A stretch of 64,000 bases of DNA from assembly GCF_031143425.1 (NCBI RefSeq), contig NC_090444.1, forward strand, positions 1,349,188,323 through 1,349,252,322, in the 5' to 3' direction. The stretch comes from Pleurodeles waltl. Its lineage: Eukaryota; Chordata; Amphibia; Caudata; Salamandridae. The notes under the pieces are model-generated. The model made no database searches. It was not told the DNA's origin and was given only the letters and a program-made list of their open reading frames with translations. Within the stretch, counting starts at the first letter, position 1, and the number at the start of each line of letters is the position of its first letter. Of this stretch, positions 49,862-62,023 are shown in pieces. The translations under genes and the position numbers were made by a program.

Positions 49862-50710
49862 TTAGCCACAATATACAAAGGTAAATTGGAGAATTAGTAA
49901 AGCATCTGAGGGAGGACTACCATTTTCAGAAGCGCTATTCGCTCCACCAGAGAGCGGCAGTGTTTGCAGGAAAGTCATTTGGGCACGAATAGATGTCACC
50001 GTCCACTTGAGGTTCCCGTCACGCAGGTCGGCCACCGCGTGGTATACATTAATGCCCAAGTATCGAAATGTACTGGGCTGCCAGGGAATGAGTACAACTG
50101 ATAGGGTGAGGCCACGGCCTGGCCAATCGGGGCTAAAAGGAAAGAGGCATGACTTTGTCCAATTGACTCGTAACCCTGACCGCGCAGCAGAGCATTGCAG
50201 TATATCTGTAACTTCCTCAGGAATATTGGAAATGTCCCTAAAATGCAGGAGGAGATCATCTGCAGAGAGGGACACAGTATGCTGACCATTCCCTAGTGGG
50301 ATACTCCAGGCTTCCCCTAGTCGGCGGAGTTCTGCCACCAGGGGCTCTAGCGACAGTGAGAACAGCAGTGGGATAGAGGGGGCAACCCTGACGAGTCCCC
50401 TGCCCACTCTAATCAGCTCTGACATAGTTGAGCCGGTTCTGACCCTGAACTGTGGATGTTTGTACAACAATTTCACTAGCCTGAAAAGGCGGGGGTCAAA
50501 ACCCAACCAGCGCAGCACCTCAAATGCGAAGGTCCATTCCAGTGAGTAGGAGGCCTTCTTCCGGTCCAACACCAGGCAGCCCGCACCAGGCCTGCCCTGT
50601 GCAGAGTACTTCATAACCCGGAACAGGCGTCTGATATTTAGGGAAGTACTGCGCGCTGGCACAAAGCCAAACGGGTCTGAGTGGATCAAATGAGGCACCT
50701 GAGGCGACAA
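49862..50710 (-). pseudogene. L1-like reverse transcriptase domain remnant
   Basis: A 282-codon open frame, the longest in the window. It contains RT motifs in order: entry block with FGFVPARST, first catalytic region (DRKKASYSLEW; the usual Asp of 'KAFDSL' reads Tyr, so a catalytic residue is changed), VRVAPSIPLLF (a damaged 'GCPLSP' turn), SADD, and FRYLGINVY. Two of the core blocks are damaged, so it is unlikely to work even though it is open. Target-primed reverse transcription is the known role of the family. Confidence 0.8.
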
Positions 50711-52343
50711 TAGTTTAGCCAGAATTTTATTATCTGTGTTAAGCGTTGCCAGAGGCCTATATGACCCCAGCTCCGTTGGGTTTCTGTCTGGCTTAGGAAG
50801 GGAGATCAGCAGCGCTTTCCACTAGGACATCCCTAGGGATGTTGCTGACAGTCTCCTCAAATAGCCGCAACAGGAGAGAGACAATCATAGAGGAGTATGT
50901 CTTATAAAACTCTGACGGGAGGCCGTCAGGACCTGGGGTTTTGCAAGAAGCCAAAGCGCGTATCCTGTCCTGTGTCTCTGCTAAGGTTAACGGTTCACCT
51001 AGTTCCTCCCGCTAATCTTCTGTGAGGCAGGGCAGTGGGAGCGAGGAAAAGAACTCCTCATAATTTGAAGGGTCCCGCCAGTGCCCTCGACTGGTACAGG
51101 GTTGCGTAGTAATGCGTCAGTTCATCATGTATCTCACCTTAGGTGTAGAGCATATCTCCCGACACCGAGCGCAGTTCCAGAATAGGGGTGCGCTCCTGCT
51201 CCTGGTGGCTCAACCAGGCTAATAACCTGTCCGATTTATTAGCTGCAGCGTGTGTGGGAGCCGAATGGGCTGCATAGTTAAGACAGCACATCCTCTCCAC
51301 CAGGGACAGATGTTCTGCTCTCTTTTTTGCAAGTATACGCGTCGCTAGAGAGTTATGTTGGGGATTCGTTTATCCATGAATGGCATATTTGATTTACTAG
51401 TATGTCCCTGGTATAGTGCACCCTGAGTGCCAAGGGCCTGTAAATCAAATGCTACTAGTGAGCCTGCAGCACTGACTGAGTCACCCATATGAGTAGGCCT
51501 GTAAACATGTCTCAGACCTGTCACTGCAGTGTCTGTGTGGGCAGTTTCAAACTGACATTTCAACCTGGCAAATGCCTCTTTACTACACGCCATCGCAAAG
51601 ATAGGACATGGCAGCCTCATGGACAGGGTGCAGTGTATTTAAAAGATAGGACATGTACTGGTGTGTTTCACATGTCCTGATAGTGAAATACTGCTAAATT
51701 CAATTGTCACTATTGCAAGGACTAGCTCTCCCATAGAATAATATGATAATTGCCTTGAAATATCTTTTAAGTGTAATTTGCCTTTGGGAGCAGTTCAAGA
51801 TTTGAAGTCTGGCGTCTCTGAACTCACAATTTAAAAACACATCTTTTGGTGAAGTTGGTTTTTAAATTATAAGTTAAATGCCACCTTTAGAAAGTGGGCA
51901 TTTTCTTACTTAACCATTGTGTGCCTTTGTCTGGCTGTGAAATACACATCTGGGTCAGGATGACAGTTGGGCTGTTTGTGAATTCACTCTAGACAGTCGC
52001 ACAAAGGGAGCTGAGGTTTGCCCTGCATATCTTGATGGGTCTTCCTGAGTTACAGTGGTGGAAGAATCTGACACCTGCAACTGAACAAGGCTGTGCCTAT
52101 CCTTACACAAAGCAGTCTCCAACCCCCTGGAGTGTGTCTGTGGCTAGGACAGAAAAGGCAGGGTCTTGTGCACTACAAAGACTTTTGTTTGAGGTTTGCC
52201 TACTTCAAAGGCAGAATGTGTATATGCCTATTGCTTTGTTGTGCTGGCCTCTTAGCTATGTGACTCTTTTACCTTTACTAGAAAGAGGGTCCCTACTTGG
52301 ACAGAGTGCAAACCAGTGCAAACTAGAGACCCCATTTCTAACA

Positions 52344-52605
52344 TCCTCCATAGCCAATGACAAGTTTACTGGAGGGAGAGCTGTATGTGGGATAAATGTT
52401 GCTTGAAGTACTTAAAATGGATATTTCAAGTCACCAAGAAGTCCCATGATAATATAGAGGAACGAGGCCAAAGGCGGAGTTCCTGTATTAGGTCTTGGAA
52501 CTCAGATGTGACTTGCAATATCCTTTAATTTATGGTAGGGGGTATATTATTCCTTCTAGTACATGGTCACACCATCAACCTTCCCATAAACTGCTCAAGT
52601 ACTTG
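52344..52605. other. Unassigned intronic DNA
   Basis: Nothing recognised between the nested LTR and the hairpin MITE. Confidence 0.35.
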
Positions 52606-52776
52606 GGGCTTGATTACAACCTTGGGGGATGGGATACTCTGTCACAAACGTTGTTGAATATCTCGCCCGCCATATTACAAGTTCCATTATATCCAATGGA
52701 ACTTGCAAAACGGCGGGCAGGATATCCGTCACGTTTGTGACGGATTATCCCATCCGCCAAAGTCGTAATCAGGCCC
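52606..52776. mobile_element. Near-perfect hairpin MITE, 171 bp
   Basis: The two halves are inverted copies around a short centre near 52692. Arms start GGGCTTGATTACAAC and end GTCGTAATCAGGCCC. Flanks are TTG (52603-52605) and TTA (52777-52779), a worn 3-bp duplication typical of PIF/Harbinger. The subterminal TTTGGCGG motif on the right arm is shared with the hairpin-chain elements at 46514 and 60250. Confidence 0.88.
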
Positions 52777-53479
52777 TTAATGTCTTTCTTTTTCATGTTT
52801 ACTGCAGGAAAGGAAAATAAAAGCAAAATCTGCGCTAAGAAATTAAACACACCAAAAAGTGTTAACAAAGTTTAGAAAAAGATATTAGAATCACCTTGAT
52901 GTAAGTCCGTGTAAAAAATGATGCAGCTCAAAACTACAGAGCATCATGCAGAGAGAGATTCTGTCTTTCCTGCCTGCAATGACCCATCAAGTGGTAAAAA
53001 ACATGCTGCCATAAATACTTAATTACTGCTGACCATTTTTTCTTTTTGAAGAATATATAGGGAAAAAACAGTTCCCATTTTCCTTGTTTAAATTATGGCT
53101 GTAATTATATTCCAAGACCTGCCTTTAACCCTGGCTTCTGATTCAGGCAACAGCCATTGTGACATCAGATGTCAACTGTAACAACTTATATGTGAGCTGC
53201 TAGTCATTTCTTTAAAGCAGGCGACTAAAAATGTCACAACTCACCTGTGGTAACAAAATTAAAGACAGGTAACCCATGTATATTAAATGATAGATTATTC
53301 ACTGTGCCATATCACAACAATATAACAGCATTTTGATTAGTGTGAGTTTTTCTGTTCCATTATAAATTGCGGGTTGCCCCAAACTAGGCACTGTATAGTA
53401 TACTTGTTACTGTGCACTGAATTCCTAGACTAGATAACTCTAAAACGTTACAGGTTTCAGACTTTATGTTGAATCATGG
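52777..53479. other. Unassigned AT-rich intronic DNA
   Basis: No gene or repeat recognised. Confidence 0.35.
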
Positions 53480-54370
53480 CTTCACAGAACAGATCCGTCC
53501 CTAATTATAAAAATATATCTCGGATGGTATTTGACTGCAGGGCCCCCAGGCTGGAATGACTGCGGTCACAACTAGGCAACTGCCTCAATGGAAGGAGGCT
53601 AGATTGAACTCAGTGGGTGATCCCTTTACTGATGGGGTGAAACAAACTTTCTAAGGCTAATGGACACATGCGGAATCCCTGGCGACCAGTATGGCTTATA
53701 TAGTAAAATGTTGCATGCATTCAAGAGTTAGTGGAGTATTGAATTGAATACCGAGCCAGCTAACCATGCAGTGCTGCAAACATCAATCGGATACAGCTAC
53801 AAATTGATCAGATGACTTTATAAAGCCACACAAGAACGCACTGGAGAATTTTATTAATGCAGTCGCTTAGAAATAAATGGGGAACAGACTCCCAGCGCTT
53901 TTATAATGATAGTGAATGACAAAGAGCTTTAGAAATTCCCTGAAAGTTTCTCAGAAAGCCTGATTTAAACTCATTAAATCTAATATGCAAGAGAACATAA
54001 CTTACGTGCTTCATAAATTTCCCGATGCTTCAGCAACCTGCACTCTATGTCAACATGTGCCCACTGACATTCTCTTCATGATGTGGAGCTGCCCTAAATG
54101 AAGCTGTTTATGGTCCGAAATATTACAGGTACTCGCCCAGGTAACAGGGAAGCTGAATTTAGAGAGTGCAGACTGCTACCTATGGACAGCAAATCCTAGG
54201 CCTAAGAAAGCAAAAGGTAACAGCAAGATGTATTGGCCTAGTTCTGTTCCTTGCTAAAGAGACAATAACTATTTCTTGGAAATCCACGGTTCCCCCTATC
54301 TTGATTGCATAGAGGACCAGGAGCACAACGCCCACTGGGCTAAAAAGGCAGCAACCCACCGACCCCCACC
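53480..54370 (+). mobile_element. L1-like LINE fragment, ORF2 C-terminus
   Basis: In broken plus-strand frames the end of an L1-type ORF2 is readable: a KWGTDSQRFYND-like helical block near 53875, then the zinc knuckle region CTLCQHVPTD...MMWSC near 54045-54100 (the His of the knuckle appears lost), and a last block with ETITISWK near 54260. Fourth L1-like copy in the window. No RT remains. Confidence 0.65.
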
Positions 54371-55165
54371 CCTGCCGCCGTCCTGTGCTTTATCCAGGGC
54401 TACAGCTTCCTGTGTGATTGTCTCAGACAGGGCAATGCTTGGGAACCTGGTGTCGGAGAAAACATTTCCTTTTTCTAAGACCGACACATTCAGTTTTCCC
54501 TTCTGCCTTCAAAGGAGGCGTGGAGGTCCCCAGTAATGCTGGCATTGTTTACAGAACACATGGTGGGGGCTTCCACTGCACATAGCAATGCGCTGTAGCA
54601 TTCATCACTGAGGCAATGCTTGCCCATTAACACTGTGATGTCAGAGGCAGCATTTGCACTTGAAAGGTGACCTCTGCCCTGTCCTCAACCTGACTGCTAA
54701 CCCCAGTCCTTCCACGCCAAGGTACAAGTGACAAATTATATTGTATGCAGGACTACTGGAATTATGGGGTTTTATGGTTGCAGCGTTTTTCGCAAAGGCA
54801 AACGTTCACCGCATTTGCCTCACAATTCATTGCCTGATGCATAATCTGCATATTTAAATAACAAAAAAGGTTTCTAGCTCAAACAGTGCAAAAGTTCCTA
54901 AATACGCAGCAACACGTGCTACTGGGCAGTGGAAGACTCTTTGCAAAGCTTGACTGGTCACCTATCTGTTGCTTATTGCTTTATTTGGGTTACATGCTTG
55001 TGCTAAAAAGGTGCAAATAATGCCCAGATAGTGCTAATAAGTGTAAAAATGACAAAATAATGAAGTTCTAGAGTCACAAAATGTGCCACATCACACTCAT
55101 AATTTGCTTTTTCTTGCTGCATAATTTACTCAACCCTACCGCATAACTGTCGCCTATTTCTAGTG
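54371..55165. other. Unassigned intronic DNA
   Basis: No gene or repeat recognised. Confidence 0.35.
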
Positions 55166-55245
55166 GTCCTGACTATATATAATTACATTTATACAGCGCT
55201 TACCACCCCTGACAAGGGGTAGCAACAGCTGTATACAGACAAAAA
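55166..55245. repeat. Short SINE/LINE tail-like sequence
   Basis: The text 'acatttatacagcgcttacc' followed by 'acaaggggtag' resembles the conserved tail (atttataaagcgc...) shared by several vertebrate SINEs and L2-type LINEs. Too short for certainty. Confidence 0.3.
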
Positions 55246-57414
55246 AGGAGAACTTTTTTCTTTTTTAAAATAGTATTGCAGTGATTCAGTGTCCATCCGA
55301 CACACCACAAATTGTTATCAACAGTATTTAGCATTTTGGGGCGCTTGTGTTTTCACTTCTAAAAATTCCAAGTACTGGCCAAAAAGTCAGAGCGTGCAAA
55401 GTGATATTGGGAAATCTAGGTCCCGACAGCAGTCACTTTGTTTCGGTGGTTGACAGTAGGTGGCACCAACATTTATTGGTTGGGTCAGGGACTATTAAAA
55501 GATAGTACTGTGGGCAGTCTCTGAGTAAAATGATCCTGGCTTCCTCGTCTATCCCAAAAGCAAGGCTAGTCATGGCCCAAGTGTTGATGTTGCCTTAAAG
55601 TCTGTTAGGTGGCACTGGCATCAGGGTGATGGTTTGACAATCATGTCATGTCACACAGTTACTTTCATAGGCAGTTACTCTAACACTCAGTACAAAGGCA
55701 GCAGAGGAGAGCAGTCTGTCACTGTGCTCCTATCCTTCATGATTGCCATCTAGCTCAGTTTGGGTAGGGTGGATATGTGCATCACACTAGGCACACAGAT
55801 GGTTTGTAATGCTCCACTGTGGGCTATCAGGGCAGCTGGGTGTTGACCTCTCATAGTACACTGTGTCTGCCTCTTGCCCCAGGTATCTGTTAGCAGACAT
55901 GTAATACACTGACAAATGCATCTGCATGGCACTGTGCACAGACAGAACCTGGCACTATGCCAACCAAAACTTTCTGCCGCAGCAGCTGGTGCCCACCGAC
56001 CCTGCATTCTACTATCCTATGCCAACTTCAATCTGGCAACTGTAATTCAACATGTTTATGCACCTTCTGCTGAGACACAGTACAAATACCTCCCATTGTT
56101 TGAATGTCTGCCAGAAGAGGGAATTGTAAAGCTCAGGCTTGGTACCAGAGACAACAGTTCACATTAACACAAGCAAGGGACTCTTAGAGGTTGAGTGGGA
56201 ATGATATCTGGGCAAATACACTAAACCAGCCCTATTCCCCATTAAAGCAATGAAGTAGCCTTGGGCCTTGGTTTTAGAATTAAACATTCTCAGGCCATAT
56301 TTGTTTTCATAAAGATACATAGAAAACATGTATTGATATTGACACACCAAAATATTGATATCATGTGTACTGAACATCAAATCAGTACAAGGTTAGACAT
56401 CAAATTCTCTCCTTGACGATATCAAAATCATGGTTCCCACCAGGCTGGCCCTTCAAGCACCACCCCTAAGAAAATATGATTTGGTGCTTCAAGATTTCCA
56501 CTATGACCCCTACTTACTACTGAACAAGGTGAACTCTGCTACTCCCTCATACCATGGGAGCCCCCTTGGGCCAACCAGTAAGTCAGACCTTAACCCATTT
56601 GAGAGCAACACAAAAAACTGGATACCCCTGGCAACCTTTGGAACATTGACCTGGGTAACCTGGCCATATCTTTGTCCCCTGGTGCTAGCCCATCTTCTAA
56701 ATCATCCCTAGGCATTGTTAAAGAAGCAGCTGTTGGCAGCCAAAATATAGATACTGTGGCACCAAAACAGCAGCCCCATGAGGACCACTGCTCTACTACT
56801 CCTCCATAGGGTAATAATTAGAGCCAAATCTGGAATTCACCTGACCTTATAGGGGTCCCCTTTTCCCATGGGCCGTTGCCCGCTCTCTGGATTCTGCTGA
56901 AAGTTTGAATTTTCACGCAATGGCAAGAACTGCCATTGCCCGCCACTTCCCTCTTCCCACTGGCCCCTGCCTAAATGCTGGTGACTCCCAAATGGAGCCC
57001 CCTTTGTTATTATTATATTTTTGCTTTTGCTTATCTGCCCAGGTCAACTTTTTCTTTCTCAGCATCCATAGACAGTCACCTGGGCTTCAGCACTGTTAAT
57101 TCTTTCATACTACTCTCTGTCCCTGTAATCACGCTCTCCATATACCACTCCTTTTTTCCTGTTCCCAGGAACCTAAAACTGAAGTTGGTTGCACTTCTAG
57201 AGATGCACCAGAATACCTAGAACACATGGGTGAGTTCCTGCACAGATAAACTTACTTCCTGCACATGAGAGTAGGACTCTGTCATAAACAGACCCCCTCC
57301 TATTGAAGAGTGGAGCTCATTCACAGATAAACAACCTTTTTTCATAGTTTTATGTAGCACAAACTTGACCTGAAGGTTATGGATCACTGTACACAAGCAC
57401 CAGTGACAGTGAGG
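55246..57414. other. Unassigned intronic DNA
   Basis: No gene recognised. The frame 56430-56711 (93 codons) has no family resemblance. Confidence 0.35.
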
Positions 57415-57500
57415 TCACATTTATTTTTTCAGCACAGGCAAATTAAGGGATTTGCCGAGAATCAGAGTAAGTTGAGCCTGCACTATGACTAATCAGTATC
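57415..57500. repeat. L2/MIR-like tail, worn copy
   Basis: 'cagcacaggcaaattaaggg' then 'atttgccgagaatcagag' parallels the tail at 30805-30850. The match is partial. Confidence 0.4.
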
Positions 57501-58548
57501 TGTTCAGGTGAAGCAACATGAGCGCCTTATTGGCTGGTGGTGTAGGTGGTGCCAACCAGCTGGAGCTACAGCTTCCCAGTGTGAGGGGGATGCAGCTTCA
57601 TAGGCATGCTCACACTCTCCCACATACATGGGTCTCTGCCCAGGTCTCCGTCTGGTTATCCTCAAATCTCTCAATCTAATCATGCAGCAGTGTATCTTGT
57701 GCTACTGATGCTCACCATAGCGAAAATCAATCTAATTTTTGCACAGCTTCAGCTCCCTCATAAGCCTGTCTGACATTATTGACCATAATGCATTTCTGGT
57801 ACAGCATATGCACACTTACGTTTTGGCCTCTTTCATTGAGATAAAAAGAAAACATGACTTAGTGCAATGTGGCCTTGTCAGGTACCTGCATTTTTGTGAA
57901 TGATATTTACCCTGAAACTCTCAAACAGAAACTGGCTTTATAGTTTTAATTTGAAATATTGGTCCTTTCCTATCACATCAGCACATAGCTATTTCAAGAA
58001 AGGATTGTAGTGCCAAAGACTGAAAAAGATTCATCAACCCTTTGTATACTATTTTAAACAATAGAACATAACCCAGTAAAAAAGGTACTTATCATCTGGA
58101 CCATGATATCTGCCCCACCCTGATGGGTACAATGTAGATGCATCACTATTAATAAATCAATACATTGTTTAGAACTATGTAAATATATCATGTTATATTT
58201 TAACCTGTAGTGCATATGCACATAGACAAACCTGAACCTTAAATGAGAGATAACGTAATCAAGGTGTGAGCCCTACCAAATACCTACATACCACAATAAT
58301 TTGCATTTGGTCTACTCATGAGACATCACAAGTAACTCAGTATATTGTCTACTGGAAAATATCAAAAGAATATAAGTGTTTACAAGGACTGGTGAAGGTA
58401 AAATTTGGGAGCATTTTGAATTATTAACCTTTTCTTAATGTTTTATTACATTAGTGAAGGAAGAATATGTGGTGTAGTGACTAAGTCAACATGGGAACCT
58501 TGTTTTTGATCCAGCTGACCTAAAAATGTTCAGTGCTGTGCAAATCAC
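57501..58548. other. Unassigned intronic DNA
   Basis: No gene or repeat recognised. Confidence 0.35.
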
Positions 58549-58551
58549 TTA

Positions 58552-58619
58552 GGGCCATATGTACGAACACTTTTTCCCATAGACACAGAATGGGTAAAAA
58601 CCTTTGCTACATCTGGCCC
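58552..58619. mobile_element. 68-bp mini-MITE with TTA duplication
   Basis: Ends GGGCCATATGTA and TACATCTGGCCC are inverted, with a second inverted core (TTTTTCCCAT...ATGGGTAAAAA). TTA flanks both sides (58549-58551 and 58620-58622). Very short, so a deletion derivative moved by a PIF/Harbinger-type transposase is the likely origin. I remember the same sequence as common in newts. Confidence 0.85.
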
Positions 58620-58622
58620 TTA

Positions 58623-60246
58623 ATCTCTAATGATGCCTTAATTGTGTATAACTGTGTGTAATTCGAAGATGTAAGCTCTTACATTTGAGCTCTTTGCGAA
58701 CCCTCTCATTTTGTGACATTCAGATAGCAGTCCCATATAATTTTCTTTACCCCAGGACGTGTCACAGTTTTATTAGGGTTCCTGAAAGTTTACTTCTTGA
58801 TGTCTGTGGGAGCTCTTTCTTGTGTTTATTATGAAATCACCCATTCACATCTTCTTGTTCCATGGAAGTATTTATTTAATCACTGTGCGTCATACATGAA
58901 TAAGACTTTCTTGGTACCAACCATCTTGCAGACAGCCAATGCTCGCAGGTGTAGCGAATACTATCAAAGATCCAGCAGTGTTTAATGTCTTAGTGGAAAT
59001 TACAGGCAAAGACAATAGATTTGGCTATAAAGTGATGAAGCATGAAAATACGGACCTCCACAAATGCTGTTTGCATGCATTTGCACATTAAACAGCAATA
59101 TATAGGATTGTGTGCTCTCATACTGGTCTGAGGGTGTGTTCACACACATTGTGTGACATGGTTGCCCCTCCACGGTGGCTTGAAGTAATAGTCCCCCTGG
59201 CCGAAGTTCGGGTCTAGTTGAATCCCTGTGATGCTCTCCAGAGAAGAAGGACAGGGGTTGTGGGTGCAGCTAATTGCAGGGCAATTGGGGGTGAAGAGGG
59301 GGATTCTAGGACAGTCTTACAAAGACACTGAAAAAGATGATTTGATCTTGAGCTTTCTCAACATTACCAATAGGAAAACCTATTCCTCTCTCCTCACATA
59401 CCCTACTGTTGTAAATGCTGTAAATTGTGTCCAAAACATTTCAACGTGGCAGATTTGTTTGGCCCATAAGTTACATACTGTGATGTTGAAAGTGTTTAGG
59501 TTTGTAAATACTGCTTAAGTACACATGGAGATTTGCTGCTTTATAATAAATGTTGTAGATGTTTCTCGCTGATTCAGAAGTACGAAGGGTAATATCCACG
59601 TCAAAACTTCATAGATATTCATGTCTTAGGGGCATAATTATTTAACAATAAAATCTCATTTTGTTTAGCACTTAATATCGCAGTTTCTGCTGTTGCGAAG
59701 CGCTGTGCATTCCAAATGTTATCATTAGTTAATTTCTTGGTAAAGCCAAAAGTGTGGTTTTACACAGGGAGGAAAGTGTGTGTGTGCGTGTGTGGGGGAG
59801 GGGAGGCAAGAGAACAATATCACTCATGGGGGGTGCAGGCAGAGTTACTGTTGTTTGTACAAGGCTGTATAATTCAAAAGGGGTATATGAAGGAAAGGAC
59901 ATCACAAGATCAGACAGAGAGGGACTAGAAATAGGAACAGAGCCGGACACAGATCATGCACAGCACCAGTACGCACAGCGTTGACCTCTATTGCTGGGCC
60001 TCTTACTTCTCCAAGGCCCAAAGCCGGAGGAATGCTTCACAAACACAGGAGAATGACTCCCAATTCTAATCACTGCTCTGGACTCATGCTGTTAAAAGTT
60101 AATTATGCTGTGATGTCATGAGTTCATTATGCGTTATAGGGAGTTCTTTGATAGAGGATGTAAAATTTATTGATGTCGATGACTGTAGATATGGAAGAGG
60201 AGAGAATATATGAGGCGGTGATTTGCATAGAAGCCAAATGCAATAC
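58623..60246. other. Unassigned intronic DNA
   Basis: Contains a short GT/GC-alternating stretch at about 59777-59797. The part 59640-59990 has repeat-like text but no defined ends. No gene. Confidence 0.35.
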
Positions 60247-60249
60247 TTA

Positions 60250-60685
60250 GGCACTAATTACGAGTTTGGCGGGCGGAAAACTCCTGCAGTCAGGAGACCG
60301 CTAGTGCGGTCTCCTTCCCGCCAAACTTATTATGAGTTTCCAGCTGGGTCAGGAGGTGGAAACACAGTTTCCACCCACTGGCCCAGTGGGAAACGCACAA
60401 CAACATTGACGCTGGCTCATAATAGAGCCGGCGGCAATGCTGTTGTGAGACGGGTGCACCAGCACCCGTCGCGCAAATCACTGTCAAAGCAGACAGTGAT
60501 TTGTGTGATGGGGCTGGCAAGGGGGGCCTGCTGAACCCAGTCTCGCCCAGCCTTTACATGGCAGTGAAACCACCATGTAAACGCCGGTGGAGAGAGGGGT
60601 CGTAATCTGCAGAGCAGCGCTGCTCGATTGGGACTGCCGGCACCATCAAGCCGGTCTAGAGACCGCCAGAGTCATAATGAGGGCA
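60250..60685. mobile_element. Hairpin-chain TIR element, 436 bp, related to 46514-47111
   Basis: Inverted ends GGCACTAATTACGAG and (reverse complement) TGCCCTCATTATGAC both lead into a TTTGGCGG/TCTGGCGG motif. TTA flanks both sides (60247-60249 and 60686-60688). Perfect hairpins inside: 60264-60273/60317-60326 enclosing 60293-60301/60306-60314, then 60355-60363/60367-60375, 60449-60457/60462-60470, 60474-60485/60492-60503 and 60553-60561/60573-60581. The order of the GACGGGTGC hairpin and the CACTG-type hairpin next to it matches the 46514 element in reverse orientation. Confidence 0.82.
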
Positions 60686-60709
60686 TTAGTTCTTAACCAA
60701 GCAATGGGC

Positions 60710-61271
60710 CACTGTTTCCCGAACTTTTGAATTCTGTTGACCCCCACTTTATCATTACTGAAATCTGGGGACCCCACTGAATCACTGGAACCTGGGGTCA
60801 TTACTGGAAGCTGAGGACCCCGGCCTAAACATTGTCCATGATTTGAAAAGCAAAAACGGTACACAAAAAGTACAGAAACAAGCAATTATCAAACACATAC
60901 ACGAATGATAACACATTATTTACTTTGCAAACAGATATAAATGAAGAAGAATTTTAAAAAAATGTATACAAAGGTTGGAGCTTTTCTACATTCAATTGAA
61001 GCCACACATCCTTCATACAATACGCTGTTTGGTGCACCTGCACTGTTCACACAAATTAATCTGAGGATACTAATTTCATTTTTAGCCTCCAAGTTCAAAT
61101 TCCTTAAGATTTACAGTACATTTTAACATTTTCTATCATACATTTAGACATTTTATTTATATACACATTATTAATCTGTTAAAATTATTTCATTTTCTTA
61201 GCATTTGTGGACTTCCTCAGGAGGCTTTGGGAACCCCAAAAGGTCCCCGGACTGCAGGTTAAGAACCACTG
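60710..61271 (-). mobile_element. hAT-like non-autonomous element, 562 bp
   Basis: The minus-strand start CAGTGGTTCTTAACC (ending 61271) and the plus-strand inverted end CACTGTTTCCCGAAC (60710) are worn TIRs of the same type as the MITE at 19578. Flanking octamers caatgggc (60702-60709) and cagtaggc (61272-61279) match at six of eight. The first 130 bp contain the same 'gaccccac...actgaa...ctggggacc' repeats as the short MITE. No transposase frame seen. Confidence 0.75.
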
Positions 61272-61991
61272 CAGTAGGCTATCAGGCTTCTTCATCTATA
61301 CTGAACAATGAATATACACTGTGTAATGCGACAAAGAGCACTGTGAGAAATAAATAAATGTCAATAAAGCTTATCTGCCTAATTTAATGGTCTTCAACGT
61401 ATCAATCTCGGAAAGATGAAAGGCTGAGCAAGCTTTGATGTGATCTGAACTTGTGACCTATAGATAGTAAAAATGCTAGCAGCAATTCATTAAGCTGATC
61501 AACAATCTGGCCACCAAGTCTGGTGGAGATTTTATCCCTCAGAGAGTTTTTTTCTCTAGTTACGTGAAAGGAGAGAGCTGGTTGGAAAGGTCTACTCCCG
61601 CTAACACAGACTCTGTGAATCTCATAAGGGAGGGTACAACAGAGGCCCCTTCTTGAAGCTGTTGAGGTCTTTTAATGTTTCACAGACACACCCATCAACA
61701 GGTGTCAGTGAGACCCACAAGTGCCCCATAACAATATTGCCCCAGAGTACACCAATCAAAGGCGAGTCGAAACCTCTTAAGTGAATGTACTGTAACAGGA
61801 TGCAATGTAACACCGATTTCACATTAAGAGCATCAATTACAGAAGGATAGTAATATTATTCTAACTCAGATTTTTACTCCATTTTAGGGACCTTAAAGCA
61901 GTGTATGTTAGAGCCTCCAATTCACAAAAACGTTAGGCACTGTGAAAGGAACAGAAAAATAATTGTACACATGTGCATTTTCTAAAAAAAA

Positions 61992-62023
<32 letters not shown>

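Larger units (their letters stand above)
45010..51357 (-). mobile_element. L1-like LINE, minus strand, inserted in the LTR and itself interrupted
   Basis: A 20-bp target sequence, ttggggattggtttatccat, stands at 44990-45009 and, with one change, at 51358-51377. The 3' end of the L1 is at the low-coordinate side, next to a T-rich stretch. The RT region lies at 49862-51000: GFVPARSTSLNIRRLFRV, then DRKKASYSLEW, then SLSADDLLLH with the catalytic Asp pair (first position S instead of F/Y). The linker upstream (DGLPSEFYKTYSS-like) is in another frame. The post-RT part continues across the nested LTR from about 49735 to 46465. It is 5'-truncated and has many stops. Confidence 0.82.
44822..52343. 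mobile_element. LTR split by a nested L1 (outermost layer of a four-layer nest)
   Basis: The two outer parts (44822-45009 and 51358-52343) together make an LTR of about 1.16 kb related to the solo LTR at 16219-18262. They share 'ctctgggcactttaccactgc', 'aaatcaaatgctactagt' and the ending 'ccccatttctaaca'. The left end is tentatively the TGTCCC at 44822; no matching 5-bp target duplication was found. It lacks most of the CpG-rich 3' portion present in the other copy. Everything from 45010 to 51357 was inserted later. Confidence 0.65.
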
